This document shows, in pieces, positions 1-13,559 of a stretch of DNA of 64,000 nt; positions within the stretch are counted from its first letter, which is position 1; every line of letters starts with the position of its first letter. The translations under genes and the position numbers were made by a program. The DNA comes from Oncomelania hupensis (lineage: Eukaryota; Mollusca; Gastropoda; Littorinimorpha; Pomatiopsidae). The notes beneath the pieces were generated by a model. It saw nothing but the letters and a program-made list of their open reading frames with translations. It was not told the origin of the DNA and did not search any database. The stretch is taken from assembly GCA_036898135.1 (NCBI GenBank), contig CM072511.1, positions 72,636,293 to 72,700,292 of the forward strand. Reading direction: 5' to 3'.

Positions 1-108
1 CCTGTGGTGAAACATTCACATCCGTGCATAAAAATAGCCGCTGCTAGATCTAATTCTATTTCGATCTGCACAGCTTCAAGCTCAAGTCGAGATTTGCGTT
101 TTGAAGCA

Positions 109-110
<2 letters not shown>

Positions 111-177
<67 letters not shown>
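111..177. repeat. (ATT)n microsatellite
   Basis: Uninterrupted ATT trinucleotide run. The flanking 1-700 interval is AT-rich and shows no exon, RNA gene or recognisable element. Confidence 0.95.
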
Positions 178-698
178 TTATGATGAATAATATACTGACA
201 TAATTAGTAATAAGGAGTAAAAGTAATACATAACACATAAAGCACACATACAACGATTTCACATCTATATCAACAATAAAACCATGACAAAACTTCAAAG
301 CGCTATGGATACGTTGATGTCACTTCAGCACAACAAGGCAAAGCAAGTTTATAATGGTCTCAAAAAACAGTGACATTTTTATTGCAAGCACCAAAGCAAT
401 TATTTATTTAACTAATATTATTCTTTTTAACTGATACAGTACATTTGTTATATGTATCTCAATGATATGTATTTTAATGAGAAACACGTATTAAAAACAT
501 GTTGCGTGGCGGGCGGAAATTTCTATAAATCATCTGAAAACGTTGGTAAATCTATAAGAAAAAATAACCAGTAACACTATCTGAATATTTCGGGTTACAC
601 CCAACTTCAGCAAAAACAAACAAAACGTCACTGACCATATTTACACCATTGAGCACGCACAGCAGCACACTATTCTTTTCTTTTTTTTTTTAAAGTAG

Positions 699-699
<1 letters not shown>

Positions 700-755
<56 letters not shown>

Positions 756-761
756 GAAACA

Positions 762-819
<58 letters not shown>

Positions 820-914
820 CACAAACAAAACAAATAAATAAATTAAAGATTTAACTAAATAACTATGCTGCTACTACTACTACTACTACTACTACTGCTA
901 CTACTACTACTACT
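700..914. repeat. (AAT)n and (CTA)n microsatellite cluster
   Basis: Two AAT runs (about 700-752 and 772-817) separated by A-rich sequence, followed by a CTA run at about 870-914. Confidence 0.93.
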
Positions 915-929
915 TGCGAAGTTGTGGTC

Positions 930-1115
930 TCGATTTTGTGGTCCTGATTCGGCTCTTTGCAGTCCGCTGGACTCTGTAAGCAATGAATAACTATTAAGCT
1001 TTTAATTTAACTCTGATCTCGAGTTGTCTTGATTTTGTGGTTCTGATTCGGCTCTTTGCAGTCCGCTGGACCCTGTAAGCAATGAATAACTATTAATTTA
1101 ACTCTGATCTCGAGT
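930..1115 (-). repeat. R1 repeat fragment, tandemly doubled
   Basis: Two adjacent units of about 100 bases both carry the reverse complement of the start of the R1 repeat described at 32532-33121 (TTCATTGCTTACAGGGTCCA and following bases). They differ at a few positions. This is the only R1 piece on the minus strand in the window. Confidence 0.7.
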
Positions 1116-1708
1116 TATTAAAAAAAAAATTCGCTTAGCCTACTCGTCTTTCTCCGGAAATTTCAAGATTCGAATATTATAAAGTATAGGCCTAAATATT
1201 ATTAATTAGAATAGATATACTTTATACATTTATTTACGTATAAAACAAACAATACAAGTCTAATAATTATATTCAGCTAGTGAGCTTCTTCGCTGCGCGG
1301 AGACTGACTTATAATATGATAATGTAGATTAAGCCTATGTATACTGTATAACAGTGTCTACTTGGTTCTAGGCAGGAAATGGGCAATGCTATTATTAGCC
1401 TTTACTGCTGAGAACTAACAAAATGCAAATCAAGAAACGCAACTATTAAATATGGTCGATAATAATTGTGCTCATATTATGCTCATATTAACAAAGTATA
1501 CCGTTGCGAAATGCTAAATATGTGTAAATCGAACAGAATTAGAAGCAACAGCGATCATTTTTAATGTCAGCTAGTTGTAGCCATGCAAGCATCATTTCGT
1601 AACACATCGGAGAGCTTCGTTCGACTTCGGTGATTGCCTTTTTGGGCGAATGACTGGAACTAAGTTGGAAAAAACAAGTTTGCGTGCCGTCCTTCTGTGA
1701 CGGTCCTG
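1116..1708. other. unassigned AT-rich interval
   Basis: No open frame with domain character, no inverted termini and no tandem array were seen between the R1 fragment and the MITE that follows. Confidence 0.6.
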
Positions 1709-1711
1709 TTA

Positions 1712-2260
1712 GGCTGCTGGGCCATAGAACTTCACGCTACACGATGCACGCTACGCGTTTCATGCTCTGGGCCATAGAACTTCACGCTACACGTTTCATG
1801 CTCTGGGCCATAGAACTTCACGCTACACGTTTCATGCTCTGGGCCATAGAACTTCACGCTACACGCTATACGTACAAGCCCTGAGATAAGACTGCCACCT
1901 TTTGGTTGACTGTGCTATGAATTACAGTAAATAAATAAATTGTTAAAAAAAGTTACCTTTGGGTGTATTTAGAAGCTTTTTCAACTCGTCCCAAACTTGT
2001 GCTTTCTGATCTTTATCTTAGATCTACATTTTGATGTCCGAAGGTGAACTGTACTGGTAAAAAATGGTCTATTGAACACTTTGGTAAGCTAGAACGTGAA
2101 CTTCACGCATGGAAAAAAAAGTGGGCATGCTCACTTTTCTCTTCAAGCGTGTGGCGTGTGTGAAGTTGTATGGCCCACGCCTATAGAAACCATGTCTGTT
2201 CATTTTTCACTTCAGTTCACGCGTGAAGCGTGTGGCGTGAGGTTCTATGGCCCAGCAGCC
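1712..2260. mobile_element. PIF/Harbinger-like MITE with internal 36 bp repeats
   Basis: The ends are inverted copies of GGCTGCTGGGCCATAGAAC, continuing imperfectly inward for more than 30 bases. The element is flanked by TTA on both sides (1709-1711 and 2261-2263). A three-base TWA target duplication with GG-starting inverted ends is the signature of the PIF/Harbinger superfamily. There is no transposase frame, so it is non-autonomous. At 1719-1862 the terminal motif is reiterated in a 36 bp tandem unit; the first unit carries an extra segment. The superfamily call rests on ends and target site only. Confidence 0.75.
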
Positions 2261-2263
2261 TTA

Positions 2264-2542
2264 GGTAGTTTTCAGTCGTCCTGGATCTGGTGTCCTGAGA
2301 GAAGAAAAGAGCTACATGCACAACTGTGACCACTCGGACCCGTCTCATGTTTTTGTTGTGTGTCTTGTCCGCACCGATGATACCACCTCTTATTTATTAT
2401 TCTGGTTTGTTTACCAGTTTTATTTTTATGATAGTTAAGTGTGATTGTGGGTGAATTAAATAGTTATATAAATATATAGGTTAGTTTAGTTTAGTGTGAA
2501 TACAAATGTTGTAATTGTCACTTCTGGTGTTTTATGTGTAAG

Positions 2543-2573
<31 letters not shown>

Positions 2574-2805
2574 GAGTGGTTGTACTCGTATGATAAGCAC
2601 ACACTTGTGTACCCCACTGTTGGGGCAGTGGACGTGACAGAACCAAAACAAAAGAGAAATTCGGTGCGCGCGACTGCTACTGAAGAATGGCTCGTGTTTT
2701 GAAGTACCATGCATACCAAAACTGAAAACATTCGCTTCAGCCATTATTTTTATTGTTTTTAATAGATATTGAGCAAAGCCTGTTTCGCAGCAAACAGACT
2801 AATAC
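2264..2805. other. unassigned interval with (GT)n
   Basis: Contains a short GT run at about 2549-2572. Small open frames on both strands are fragmented and show no domain character. It probably lies in the intron or 3' flank of the minus-strand exon at 2806-2995. Confidence 0.5.
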
Positions 2806-2995
2806 CTGTAGTCTCGGCAGAAAGGTTTTTCTTTCGGACTCCATTCTTTATTTTCTTGGCAGTAAAAACAATTATTTCCCACCAATTGCTGAGAAGGATC
2901 ATAGCAGGTAAAGGTGCATCTGGAACCCCATTGTCTGTCGTTAGTGCATCTCACGGTAAAGTCATCCACGTCCAAGATATATGGGCAGAAGCGCG
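2806..2995 (-). CDS. sushi/CCP-like domain exon (partial gene)
   Basis: On the minus strand, a pyrimidine-rich acceptor ending TTTACATTTCAG precedes an exon entered in phase 1, and a CAG|GTATTA donor ends it. The translation carries the spacing of a complement control protein module: a Cys before the core, then GSRCTFTC, then LVGNNCFYC, then EWSPKEKPFC. The paired Cys, the Gly-Ser-x-Cys-x-Phe-x-Cys core, and the Trp-Ser before the last Cys are sushi hallmarks. The family is extracellular and binds proteins or glycans; the partner here is unknown. The exon lies on the same strand as, and downstream of, the PLAT exon at 6966-7222, so the two could be one gene, but no connecting exon was found. 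The exit phase (2) is unusual for a sushi exon, which leaves the 3' boundary uncertain. Confidence 0.65.
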
Positions 2996-3082
2996 CTGAA
3001 ATGTAAACAAAATAATGGCAGGCCGTTGAGAGTTATTTCCATACAAACGCCCACAGCAAGTGGCAGTCCTAGAGTGCTAATC

Positions 3083-3297
3083 TTCTGCGCTTTTTAGGAA
3101 TCTGGGCAATTTTGGAATTAGTAGTATTATAGAAGGGGCTGCCCATTTTTTTAATGGCAACATTGGCCGCCAGGGTTAGGGTTAGGGTTAGGGACCTAAC
3201 CCTAACCCAAACCCTAACCCAAACTCTAACCAACGTTGGAATTCCAAAAATGGGCAGGCCAATTCTAGAATTGCCCAGATTCCAAAAAAAAGCAGAA
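3083..3297. mobile_element. foldback element with telomere repeats at its centre
   Basis: Inverted arms share TTCTGC, GGAATCTGGGCAATT and a CTGCCCATTTTT block. The centre (3172-3231) holds three TTAGGG-type repeats followed by their complement with drift to CCCAAA and CTCTAAC. The arms are imperfect and no clear target duplication was seen. It could be a MITE that captured telomere repeats, or an inverted healing scar. Confidence 0.7.
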
Positions 3298-3667
3298 CAC
3301 TACTATGCAATGCTGAAAAGTTTTGGTCCGATCACCAGGTGGGACAAAATATTTAAATTAGGCATGAGACTCGTCATCAGGTCATTGAGGGGGTTTGTCT
3401 GGTTACTCCAGTTTCTTTCCTCCCTTATTGAGAAAACTGCATAATTGAATCATTTAAAAGAAGATTCAGAAGTGCTTTCCTTCTAGGTTTCTGTAACAGC
3501 AATTCCTTGGAAGGAGGTTGGCAAACAACGTGAACAGGATACTTGATAATGATGATGATGATGAGGCAAGGCAAGGCAAGACAAGACAAGCTGATGATGA
3601 TGATGATGATGATAATGGTGATGAATGGTGGTAGTAGTAGTAGTAGTAGTAATAGTAGAATTTTAAG

Positions 3668-3719
<52 letters not shown>

Positions 3720-3743
3720 TGTTATTACTATTATTAATATTAA

Positions 3744-3774
<31 letters not shown>

Positions 3775-4330
3775 TACAATTGAGATATGCACGATAGATA
3801 CGAATGTTGTGTTTACACACAAAGCGTTCAATGATGACATTTGTTCGCCTTTCTTTTGGTTCTACGCTGTCATGGAAAGGCTTGGCATGATTTTTGTATG
3901 CTTTCGTAGATCGCTGTTGTAGTGCCAGTGTTGAGAACCTTCAAGATTTGTTTTTTTTAAAATCACTGATGGAGTATTCGAGGTTTACTGTGTCAAATCT
4001 TGCGCATGCGTACAACATTCTATGATTTACGACAGTGCGTGTTTCGTGTGAAGGCGAGTTTTGTTATGATTGGTTGTTGATTGCATCATTCTGGAACATT
4101 CAACGTTTTCCATATTGTAGAGAGATTATAAATGCAGAAGTGTCTGTGCAAATGGATGGACGTTTTGGAGAATTCCTGAATGTAGTTGATGATGCTGTTT
4201 GCTGAGTAAAGTTGGTGAACCTTATTACGACGACTTTTACATTGTTATTGAGTGATTGGTCTACATGCATACAAATTCGAGTTACACATAATTATGTAAG
4301 CTTCCAGACTGAATCAACCTTCCCGTGTTA

Positions 4331-4391
<61 letters not shown>

Positions 4392-4693
4392 GATAGTACA
4401 GGAGACTCAACTCACCGTGGATCCCGAACATTAGAAAATGATAACTATCATTTTCCTTAATCTTTCCAATCCATTTATCCCACGGGAAATAAATGTCTGT
4501 CTCAACACTTGGACAGTACAGCTGTAAAATGGAGACACAACTTGAACAACACAGAAAGGAGTGTGTGTCATTCATTTTTTGTGCCCTTATACACCTGTGT
4601 ATTTAGACATTAAAAACAATCCTAATATTAAATATTGACTGAATTGTGTCTATCAAAACTAATAAACTCATTAACTGTAAGAACTAAGTAAAG

Positions 4694-4744
<51 letters not shown>

Positions 4745-5100
4745 CCTCTCTCTCACTCATATTATTATACACAATATATATAGTAGCTTTTTTTACATAA
4801 ATCTTTCAACAGATCAGTTATATTTGTTACTTTAAGCAAAATTAAAAGACATGTAACTAAGTATCATATTGCTATTTTTGTTCAGTAGTAGTAAAAGGTT
4901 CATTTTGTTGCAGTTTAAAATAATTGCAGTTCAAAAGAATATGACCTAGTCCAAAAAAGTACAATTAAATGATTTTTGCTAAATACTTACAAAAAGGAAG
5001 TAGTCTCGCAGGGTTTTAGTAATAAGTGGATCTACGATAATGTCTTTCACAGATGAAATACTGCATTTTTAAGGTACTGATAGGAAAATCCATCTCGTCT
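3298..5100. other. unassigned interval with trinucleotide and CT runs
   Basis: Holds ATT runs at about 3669-3719 and 4329-4391, a TAG run at about 3744-3773 and a CT run at about 4697-4741. No exon is supportable. A segment near 3395-3420 (GGTTACTCCAGTTTC) resembles in reverse a phrase at 55880-55900. Confidence 0.6.
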
Positions 5101-5119
5101 CTTTTGTTGGAAGTTTTTT

Positions 5120-5333
5120 TTTTATTACTTAATCATAATCAATAGCTCTTTTCTAACTCAAGAACTGCTCAAGGCGACGGTCAATACAGAATCTATTTCC
5201 AGTGCTCGAAGCGCTCACTTGCTGCCTTAGGCAAGTCGTCTAACGCCCATACCACTGAGCGCAATCTTGGGCAACTAGGCATGGGGTAAAGTAACCTAGC
5301 GTTTGCTGTGTGCATTTGTGCAGCTGGAACTCT
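5120..5333 (+). repeat. dispersed SINE-like repeat, 5' part
   Basis: Matches the repeat at 16105-16400 in order: a CTCAAG-AGCTGCTCAAGGCG block, a GCGCTCACTTGC block, a CTGGGCAAC block, and a GTGCAGC-CGGCACTC block. Related shorter copies lie at 25590-25690 and 61310-61460. This copy is interrupted by the 38 bp array at 5334-6511 and resumes after it. Confidence 0.6.
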
Positions 5334-6511
5334 GCTTCTAGGACATGCAGGTTAGCATCTGTACAATCTTTGCTTCTAGGACATGCAGGTTAGCATCTGT
5401 ACAATCTTTGCTTCTAGGACATGCAGGTTAGCATCTGTACAATCTTTGCTTCTAGGACATGCAGGTTAGCATCTGTACAATCTTTGCTTCTAGGACATGC
5501 AGGTTAGCATCTGTACAATCTTTGCTTCTAGGACATGCAGGTTAGCATCTGTACAATCTTTGCTTCTAGGACATGCAGGTTAGCATCTGTACAATCTTTG
5601 CTTCTAGGACATGCAGGTTAGCATCTGTACAATCTTTGCTTCTAGGACATGCAGGTTAGCATCTGTACAATCTTTGCTTCTAGGACATGCAGGTTAGCAT
5701 CTGTACAATCTTTGCTTCTAGGACATGCAGGTTAGCATCTGTACAATCTTTGCTTCTAGGACATGCAGGTTAGCATCTGTACAATCTTTGCTTCTAGGAC
5801 ATGCAGGTTAGCATCTGTACAATCTTTGCTTCTAGGACATGCAGGTTAGCATCTGTACAATCTTTGCTTCTAGGACATGCAGGTTAGCATCTGTACAATC
5901 TTTGCTTCTAGGACATGCAGGTTAGCATCTGTACAATCTTTGCTTCTAGGACATGCAGGTTAGCATCTGTACAATCTTTGCTTCTAGGACATGCAGGTTA
6001 GCATCTGTACAATCTTTGCTTCTAGGACATGCAGGTTAGCATCTGTACAATCTTTGCTTCTAGGACATGCAGGTTAGCATCTGTACAATCTTTGCTTCTA
6101 GGACATGCAGGTTAGCATCTGTACAATCTTTGCTTCTAGGACATGCAGGTTAGCATCTGTACAATCTTTGCTTCTAGGACATGCAGGTTAGCATCTGTAC
6201 AATCTTTGCTTCTAGGACATGCAGGTTAGCATCTGTACAATCTTTGCTTCTAGGACATGCAGGTTAGCATCTGTACAATCTTTGCTTCTAGGACATGCAG
6301 GTTAGCATCTGTACAATCTTTGCTTCTAGGACATGCAGGTTAGCATCTGTACAATCTTTGCTTCTAGGACATGCAGGTTAGCATCTGTACAATCTTTGCT
6401 TCTAGGACATGCAGGTTAGCATCTGTACAATCTTTGCTTCTAGGACATGCAGGTTAGCATCTGTACAATCTTTGCTTCTAGGACATGCAGGTTAGCATCT
6501 GTACAATCTTT
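5334..6511 (+). repeat. 38 bp minisatellite, 31 copies
   Basis: The unit begins GCTTCTAGGACATGCAGGTT and is 38 bases long. The distance of 1178 bases equals exactly 31 units, and the units look identical by eye. Such purity implies very recent expansion or ongoing homogenisation. The unit corresponds to a segment of the dispersed repeat that flanks the array (compare TCTAGGAACTGAGCGTCAGG at 16320). Confidence 0.95.
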
Positions 6512-6965
6512 GCCATGGAATGCGTGCGTAAACACACTGCACCTCGGTTTACTCCACACACATACACACCCTCCTCCTCCCTCTCACCCCCATCCTCGTC
6601 CATTACCCTCTCCCCTTTTCCCCCTAGTGATTTAGTCCTAGCTGAACATGGCCTCATCGCTGTGAGGTCAGCTCTGCTGTTAAGTCAAGAAACTGATTTC
6701 AGCACAATAAAGAAGCTCGTGATTTGTGTCTTGGAAAAGAATCTCTGCACGCCAAACAAAAAAATCAGAAGTTCACTGGCTGGTAGCAGAACTGGAATTG
6801 GGAAGGAACATAACCTTTTTGAAGGTCTGAATTACACTGTAATGTAAAGACTGTGTCCAGGTAGGTTTAAACAGTACTTTGCGTGTTTAGCATATAAAGT
6901 GTATCATACAATTAGACTTCAGTTTCGAGCAAGCGCAACGACTGTTTGTCGTTTCTTTAGCATAC
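6512..6965. other. 3' end of dispersed repeat, then unassigned sequence
   Basis: About 6512-6580 continues the dispersed repeat (ATGGAATGCG, ACCTCGGTTTA). A plus-strand open frame at 6485-6847 begins inside the minisatellite and has no recognisable domain, so it is not called. The remainder is probably intron of the minus-strand PLAT gene. Confidence 0.45.
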
Positions 6966-7222
6966 CGATATAGATTTAAGTTGCCAGGAATCTCCACCCG
7001 ATTTGTAGATTTTTATAACGTTTTTAGGCCTTGATATTCCATCAACGTGGATGTTAAAGACGTCTGTTTGTCCAGCGATAAATGTTTTGACATTTCCACT
7101 GTCCATGGAATACAAAAAAGTCTGAACTGATGACTTAGCGTCGAAAAATCTGATGGAGATTTTGTTTACAGTCCCAGCTTCCTTCTCCGTTCCGGTCTTT
7201 ATCGTCACACGGCAGCCGAAAC
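6966..7222 (-). CDS. PLAT/LH2 domain exon (partial gene)
   Basis: A strong acceptor (TGCTTTATCTTTCAG) at 7223 opens a 257-base exon entered in phase 1, and a TCG|GTATGC donor ends it in phase 0. The 85 codons read as one PLAT (polycystin-1, lipoxygenase, alpha-toxin) beta-sandwich: VTIKTGTEKEAGTVNKISIR at the start, then FIAGQTDVFNIHV, then VIKIYKSGGDSWQLKSISV. The KTG-x-x-x-x-AGT and GQTD-x-F elements are the family core. PLAT domains bind lipid or protein at membranes and occur in lipoxygenases, lipases, polycystin-1-like proteins and LOXHD1. Which of these this is cannot be told from one exon. The sushi exon downstream on the same strand is a possible companion. Confidence 0.8.
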
Positions 7223-7684
7223 CTGAAAGATAAAGCACCTTCTAAGACTAACATAATGTGTTATATATGGTACATTGTAATTTTGTTCGTTGATTTAATG
7301 TTGCATGTTCTCACGTGGCTCTCAAACTTTGTCCTTTTATTTTTTTTTTTTTTGTTATGTTTTTTTTTTTCAAATTGCTGACTGGTCAAAAGTGGTTCCT
7401 GGAAGTGTAGCAAACCACGATTGTAAAAAAATATATATTTAGCCCAAACCAGATGAAAAACTGGAGCAACAGCAACTTCCACAACTACATCAGCCGCAAC
7501 AAGCACAAGTAGCGTACAAAATAACAATAACAGCAGAAGCAAAAACAGCACACATAAAAATAAAAACAAAAAGGAGTAATATACCTACTGTGTACATCCT
7601 TTACTGGTTCTATTTTCGGGCAGGAATCCACGCTGCGGTTGGGCCTAATGTTATGAAAATTGACAATTTATGATACTAGGAATA

Positions 7685-7737
<53 letters not shown>

Positions 7738-8417
7738 GAATAAGAATAAGAATAATAAGAATAAGAATAAGAATACTAATAATAAATACAATATCCCATG
7801 CATTTGCGTATTCATGAAGAAAGCTCAAAACGCAGACTTAAAAGTCAATCGTTATTCAATCTAGAATTACACAGATTTTTTTTTTTTTTTACTTCTCTTT
7901 GTGAAGTTTTGTTGCCTGCATCCAGTACAGAAAATGGGAACTCAATCAAATGTGAACAAAACTGGTTGAATGGTTCTTGAGATATGCAGTATATAATACC
8001 CACTTTGAGCTCTCTTGGATTCCACAATACCTTTTTAAAATAAAAAAAGGAAAAAAGTAGATGAAGAAGAAGAAAAGGAGGAGGAGGAGGAGGATGAGGA
8101 AGAAGAAGAAGAACAACAACAACAACAATAACAATAACTACAACAGCCTAAAATGCATACTTACGGAGGAACAAATAATGTTGCAACAACGCAAGGTAAT
8201 AAGACAGACAAGGCGAAGGAAGCAACTGCAAAGTCGTTGGTTTTCATCACTGTTTATGACAATACTCCTGCAACACACATTCCCATAAGCCTGACGATGG
8301 CGACGACGACGCGAACGACTTTGATTAAAGTTATTACATTTGTTCACAAATAACTGTAATTGTTTTGGAGTAACTGACTCTCGTGAAATGCAGTATCAGA
8401 AGTCTACTGCACAATAT
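7223..8417. other. unassigned interval with (AAT)n and GAA-rich tract
   Basis: Contains an AAT run at about 7687-7737 grading into AAGAAT, and a GAA/GGA/ACA-rich tract at 8056-8135. A dispersed motif (GGTTGAATGGTTCTTGAGATA) lies at 7963-7983. Short overlapping frames near 8138-8353 have no domain character. Confidence 0.5.
8406..8417 (+). repeat. target-site duplication, left copy
   Basis: ACTGCACAATAT here is repeated exactly at 11214-11225, on either side of LINE copy 1. Confidence 0.9.
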
Positions 8418-11213
8418 CCTATAGGTGAAACAACGACCGACAAAGGCCACAAGCTTTATTTCAGCGGTAGAGATGACAGGCACGAACACGGAGTTGGATT
8501 CTTGGTCCACAAGAACATTCAAGCCACTGTCATGGGTTGCCGCCCAGTCTCCAGTAGACTAATTTCCATCCGTCTGAGAGCAGCCCCGTTCAACATCACC
8601 ATTATCCAGGCCTATGCCACAACATCAGACTATGACGACAGCAAAGTGGAGGATTTCTATGAAAATCTACAGGTTGTCCTTGATCAAGTGCCGAAGAAGG
8701 ACATAGTCATAGTGGAAGGCGACTGGAATGCCAAGGTTGGCCAAGATGCGCACCACAACTGGGGAGATACATGTGGACCCCACTGCAACAGCGAGACAAA
8801 TGACAGGGGTCTGAGACTGTTGGAGTTTGCCAGATACAACAATCTGATACTGGCAAACACGCTTGGTCTCCACAAAAAATCCAGACGATGGACATGGCAC
8901 AGTCCCGGCGGGGAGCATTACAGCCAGATCGACTACATCATGGTCAAGAAACGCTTCAGATCAAGCAACAAAATTGGCAGCACACGCACTTTTCCAGGAG
9001 CTGACATCGGAAGTGACCACGATCTTGTGATGATGTCTTTCCGGCTTCACTTGAAGACAGTAAACACAGCAAAGTGCACCAGAATGAAGTTCGACCTGGA
9101 CAAACTGTAAGACCCGGAGGTGGCAGAAATATTTCAGGCCACAATTGGAGAGAAATTTGCACCACTGCTCATTTTGGGAGCTGCTGAAGTAGATGTCAAC
9201 ACCATGACCACCACCTTCAACTTAGATGTGACAGATGTCGCCTCGGAGATCCTTGGAAAGCACCGGTCAAAGAAGAAGCTGTGGATCACACCTGAACTTT
9301 GGGACCTGTGTGATAAACGAAGAGATATGAAAAAGAAAAAGAACACATCACAGGGAGCTGATGCCTACCAAAAAATCAACAATGAAATCCGAAAAGGCAT
9401 GCGCACAGCAAAGTAGAACTGGATAGAAGATCAATGCCAGGAAATAGAGAACAGTCTGAATAAGAACAACAGCAAGAAGGATTACCAGACTGTGAAGCTG
9501 CTGACAAGTGTTAAACAGCCCAAGGTCTCCACGATCCAAAGCAAATCTAGCATATGCCTTACAGAAGAACAAGAATTCTTGGACAGATGGACAGAGTACT
9601 GCTCTGACCTTTACAACCACAAACCAAACGGAGACTCATCAGTCTCATGTCCAGAGAACAGAAAAGAAGAAGAAATCCTCCCAATTCTCCCAGAAGAAGT
9701 TGAGGCAGCAGTGCAATCGCTGAAGAAAGGGAAGTCAGCGGGAGTGGACAACATACCCGCGGAACTGCTTCAAGCAGGAGGAGAAGCGATGATTGACGCA
9801 CTCCCCATTATATGTAACAAGATCTGGCAGAGTGGGGAGTGGCCTACACCATGGACCCAATCGCTTGTCACCACTCTTCCCAAAAAAGGTAAACTTCAGG
9901 AATGTGAAAATTACAGGACCCTCAGCCTCATCAGCCATCCCAGCAAGGTCCTCCGAAAAATAATACTCAACAGGTTGAAACCCCAAGCTGAACAAATCAT
10001 AGCTGAAGAGCAAGCAGGATTTAGGGCAGGGCGAAGTACCACTGAACAGATTTTCAACCTCAGAATAATCTGCGAGAAATACCTACAACACCAACATCTA
10101 TATCATGTGTTCGTAGACTTCAAAAAGGCATTTGACCGAGTCTAGCATGCAGCTCTGTGGGCAACCATGAGAGTGTACAACATCAGCCCTAAAATTATTG
10201 AAGTCATCAAAAGCCTGTATGACAAGGCTACCAGTGCAGTCCTCCACAACAGCGCCATCGGAAACTGGTTCAGAACAACAATCGGTGTGCGTCAGGGATG
10301 CCTACTCTCTCCAACACTCTTCAACATCTTCCTAGAGCGCATCATGTCAGATGCCCTTGCAGACCACGGAGGCACAGTCAGCAAAGGGGGAAGAGCAATC
10401 TCCAACCTTCGTTTTGCGGATGACATTGATGGATTGGCTGGAGAGGAACAAGAACTTGAACAGCTGGTACAGAGGCTTGACACCACCTCCAGAGCCTATG
10501 GAATGGAAATCCGTGCAGAGAAAACCAAAATGATGACCAACAACACCGATGGCATCAACACGGATATCAAAGTCCAAGGCCAATCCCTCACAACAGTGCA
10601 TAGCTTCAAATATTTAGGAGCCATTGTATCAGACAATGGGTCCCGACAGGAAGTCCTCTCCAGGATCGCACAACCAACTGCTGCCCTGGCGAGGTTGAAG
10701 CCAATTTGGAAAGACAGGACCATCAGTCTACATTCCAAGGTAAGGCTGCTGCGCTCCCTTGTCATCTCCATCTTCCTATATGCTTGCGAAACATGGACCC
10801 TCACAGCAGCTCTCAAACGAAGAATACAAAGCATGGAGATGAGGTTCTACAGAAGACTTCTGGGCATTTCCTATACACAGCACATCACCAACGACGAAGT
10901 CCGACAGACCATCACACAAGCCATTAGACAACACGATGACCTGCTCACAGTGGTGAAAAAACGGAAATTCCGATGGTATGGCCACGTCACCAGATCAGGT
11001 CTTGCAAAGACCATTCTGCAAGGCACAGTGCAAGGAGGTAGAAGAAGAGGGAGACCTAAAAAGAGGTGGGAGGACAACATTCGAGAATGGACTGGTTTGA
11101 CACTGAGCGAAACAATCAGGGTTTCTGAGGACAGGGAAAGATGGAGTACGCTGGTTAAACGATCATCTGTGGTGCCCCTACGACCTCCGAGTTATGGGAT
11201 AGGATAGGATAGG
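8418..11213 (+). mobile_element. EN/RT LINE copy 1 (CFDP2/RTE-like), 5' truncated
   Basis: A non-LTR retrotransposon bounded by a perfect 12 bp target duplication, so both ends are known. The single reading frame covers the endonuclease (GDWNAKVGQD, QIDYIMVKK, GSDHDLVMM) and reverse transcriptase (AGVDNIPAELL, FVDFKKAFDRV, GVRQGCLLSPTLF, RFADDIDGLAG, KYLGAIVSDNG) and a basic C-terminus with GRRRGRPKKRWEDNIREW. The frame never shifts but carries three nonsense codons: TAA at 9108-9110, TAG at 9414-9416 and TAG at 10143-10145. Copy 2 has CAA, GAG and TGG at these places. The 3' tail is a short GGATA-type tandem. The 5' truncation is usual for target-primed reverse transcription. The clade name is by resemblance only. 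Confidence 0.92.
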
Positions 11214-11225
11214 ACTGCACAATAT
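11214..11225 (+). repeat. target-site duplication, right copy
   Basis: Exact repeat of 8406-8417, directly after the GGATA tail of LINE copy 1. Confidence 0.9.
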
Positions 11226-13440
<2,215 letters not shown>

Positions 13441-13559
13441 ATTTTATGAACATCAAGAAAAAAAAAACGAAGATGCAATGTTGCTAATTGGAAGGGATGC
13501 TTATTTTCGCGACAGTCACTCCATATACATAAGTTTTGACAAAGGCTCAACGCCTCTGT

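Noticed and set aside
3172..3231. Chromosome end
   Set aside because: Only three TTAGGG units, followed by their complement and by ordinary sequence on both sides; it is interstitial.
5334..6511. CRISPR-like array
   Set aside because: The 38 bp units are head to tail with no unique spacers, and the genome is eukaryotic.
6485..6847. 120-residue plus-strand frame
   Set aside because: Starts within the minisatellite and crosses a low-complexity Pro/Ser stretch; the C-terminal part has no recognisable domain.
8340..8426. Native start codon for LINE copy 1 at 8340
   Set aside because: The target duplication shows that the element begins at 8418, so the upstream Met is flanking DNA.
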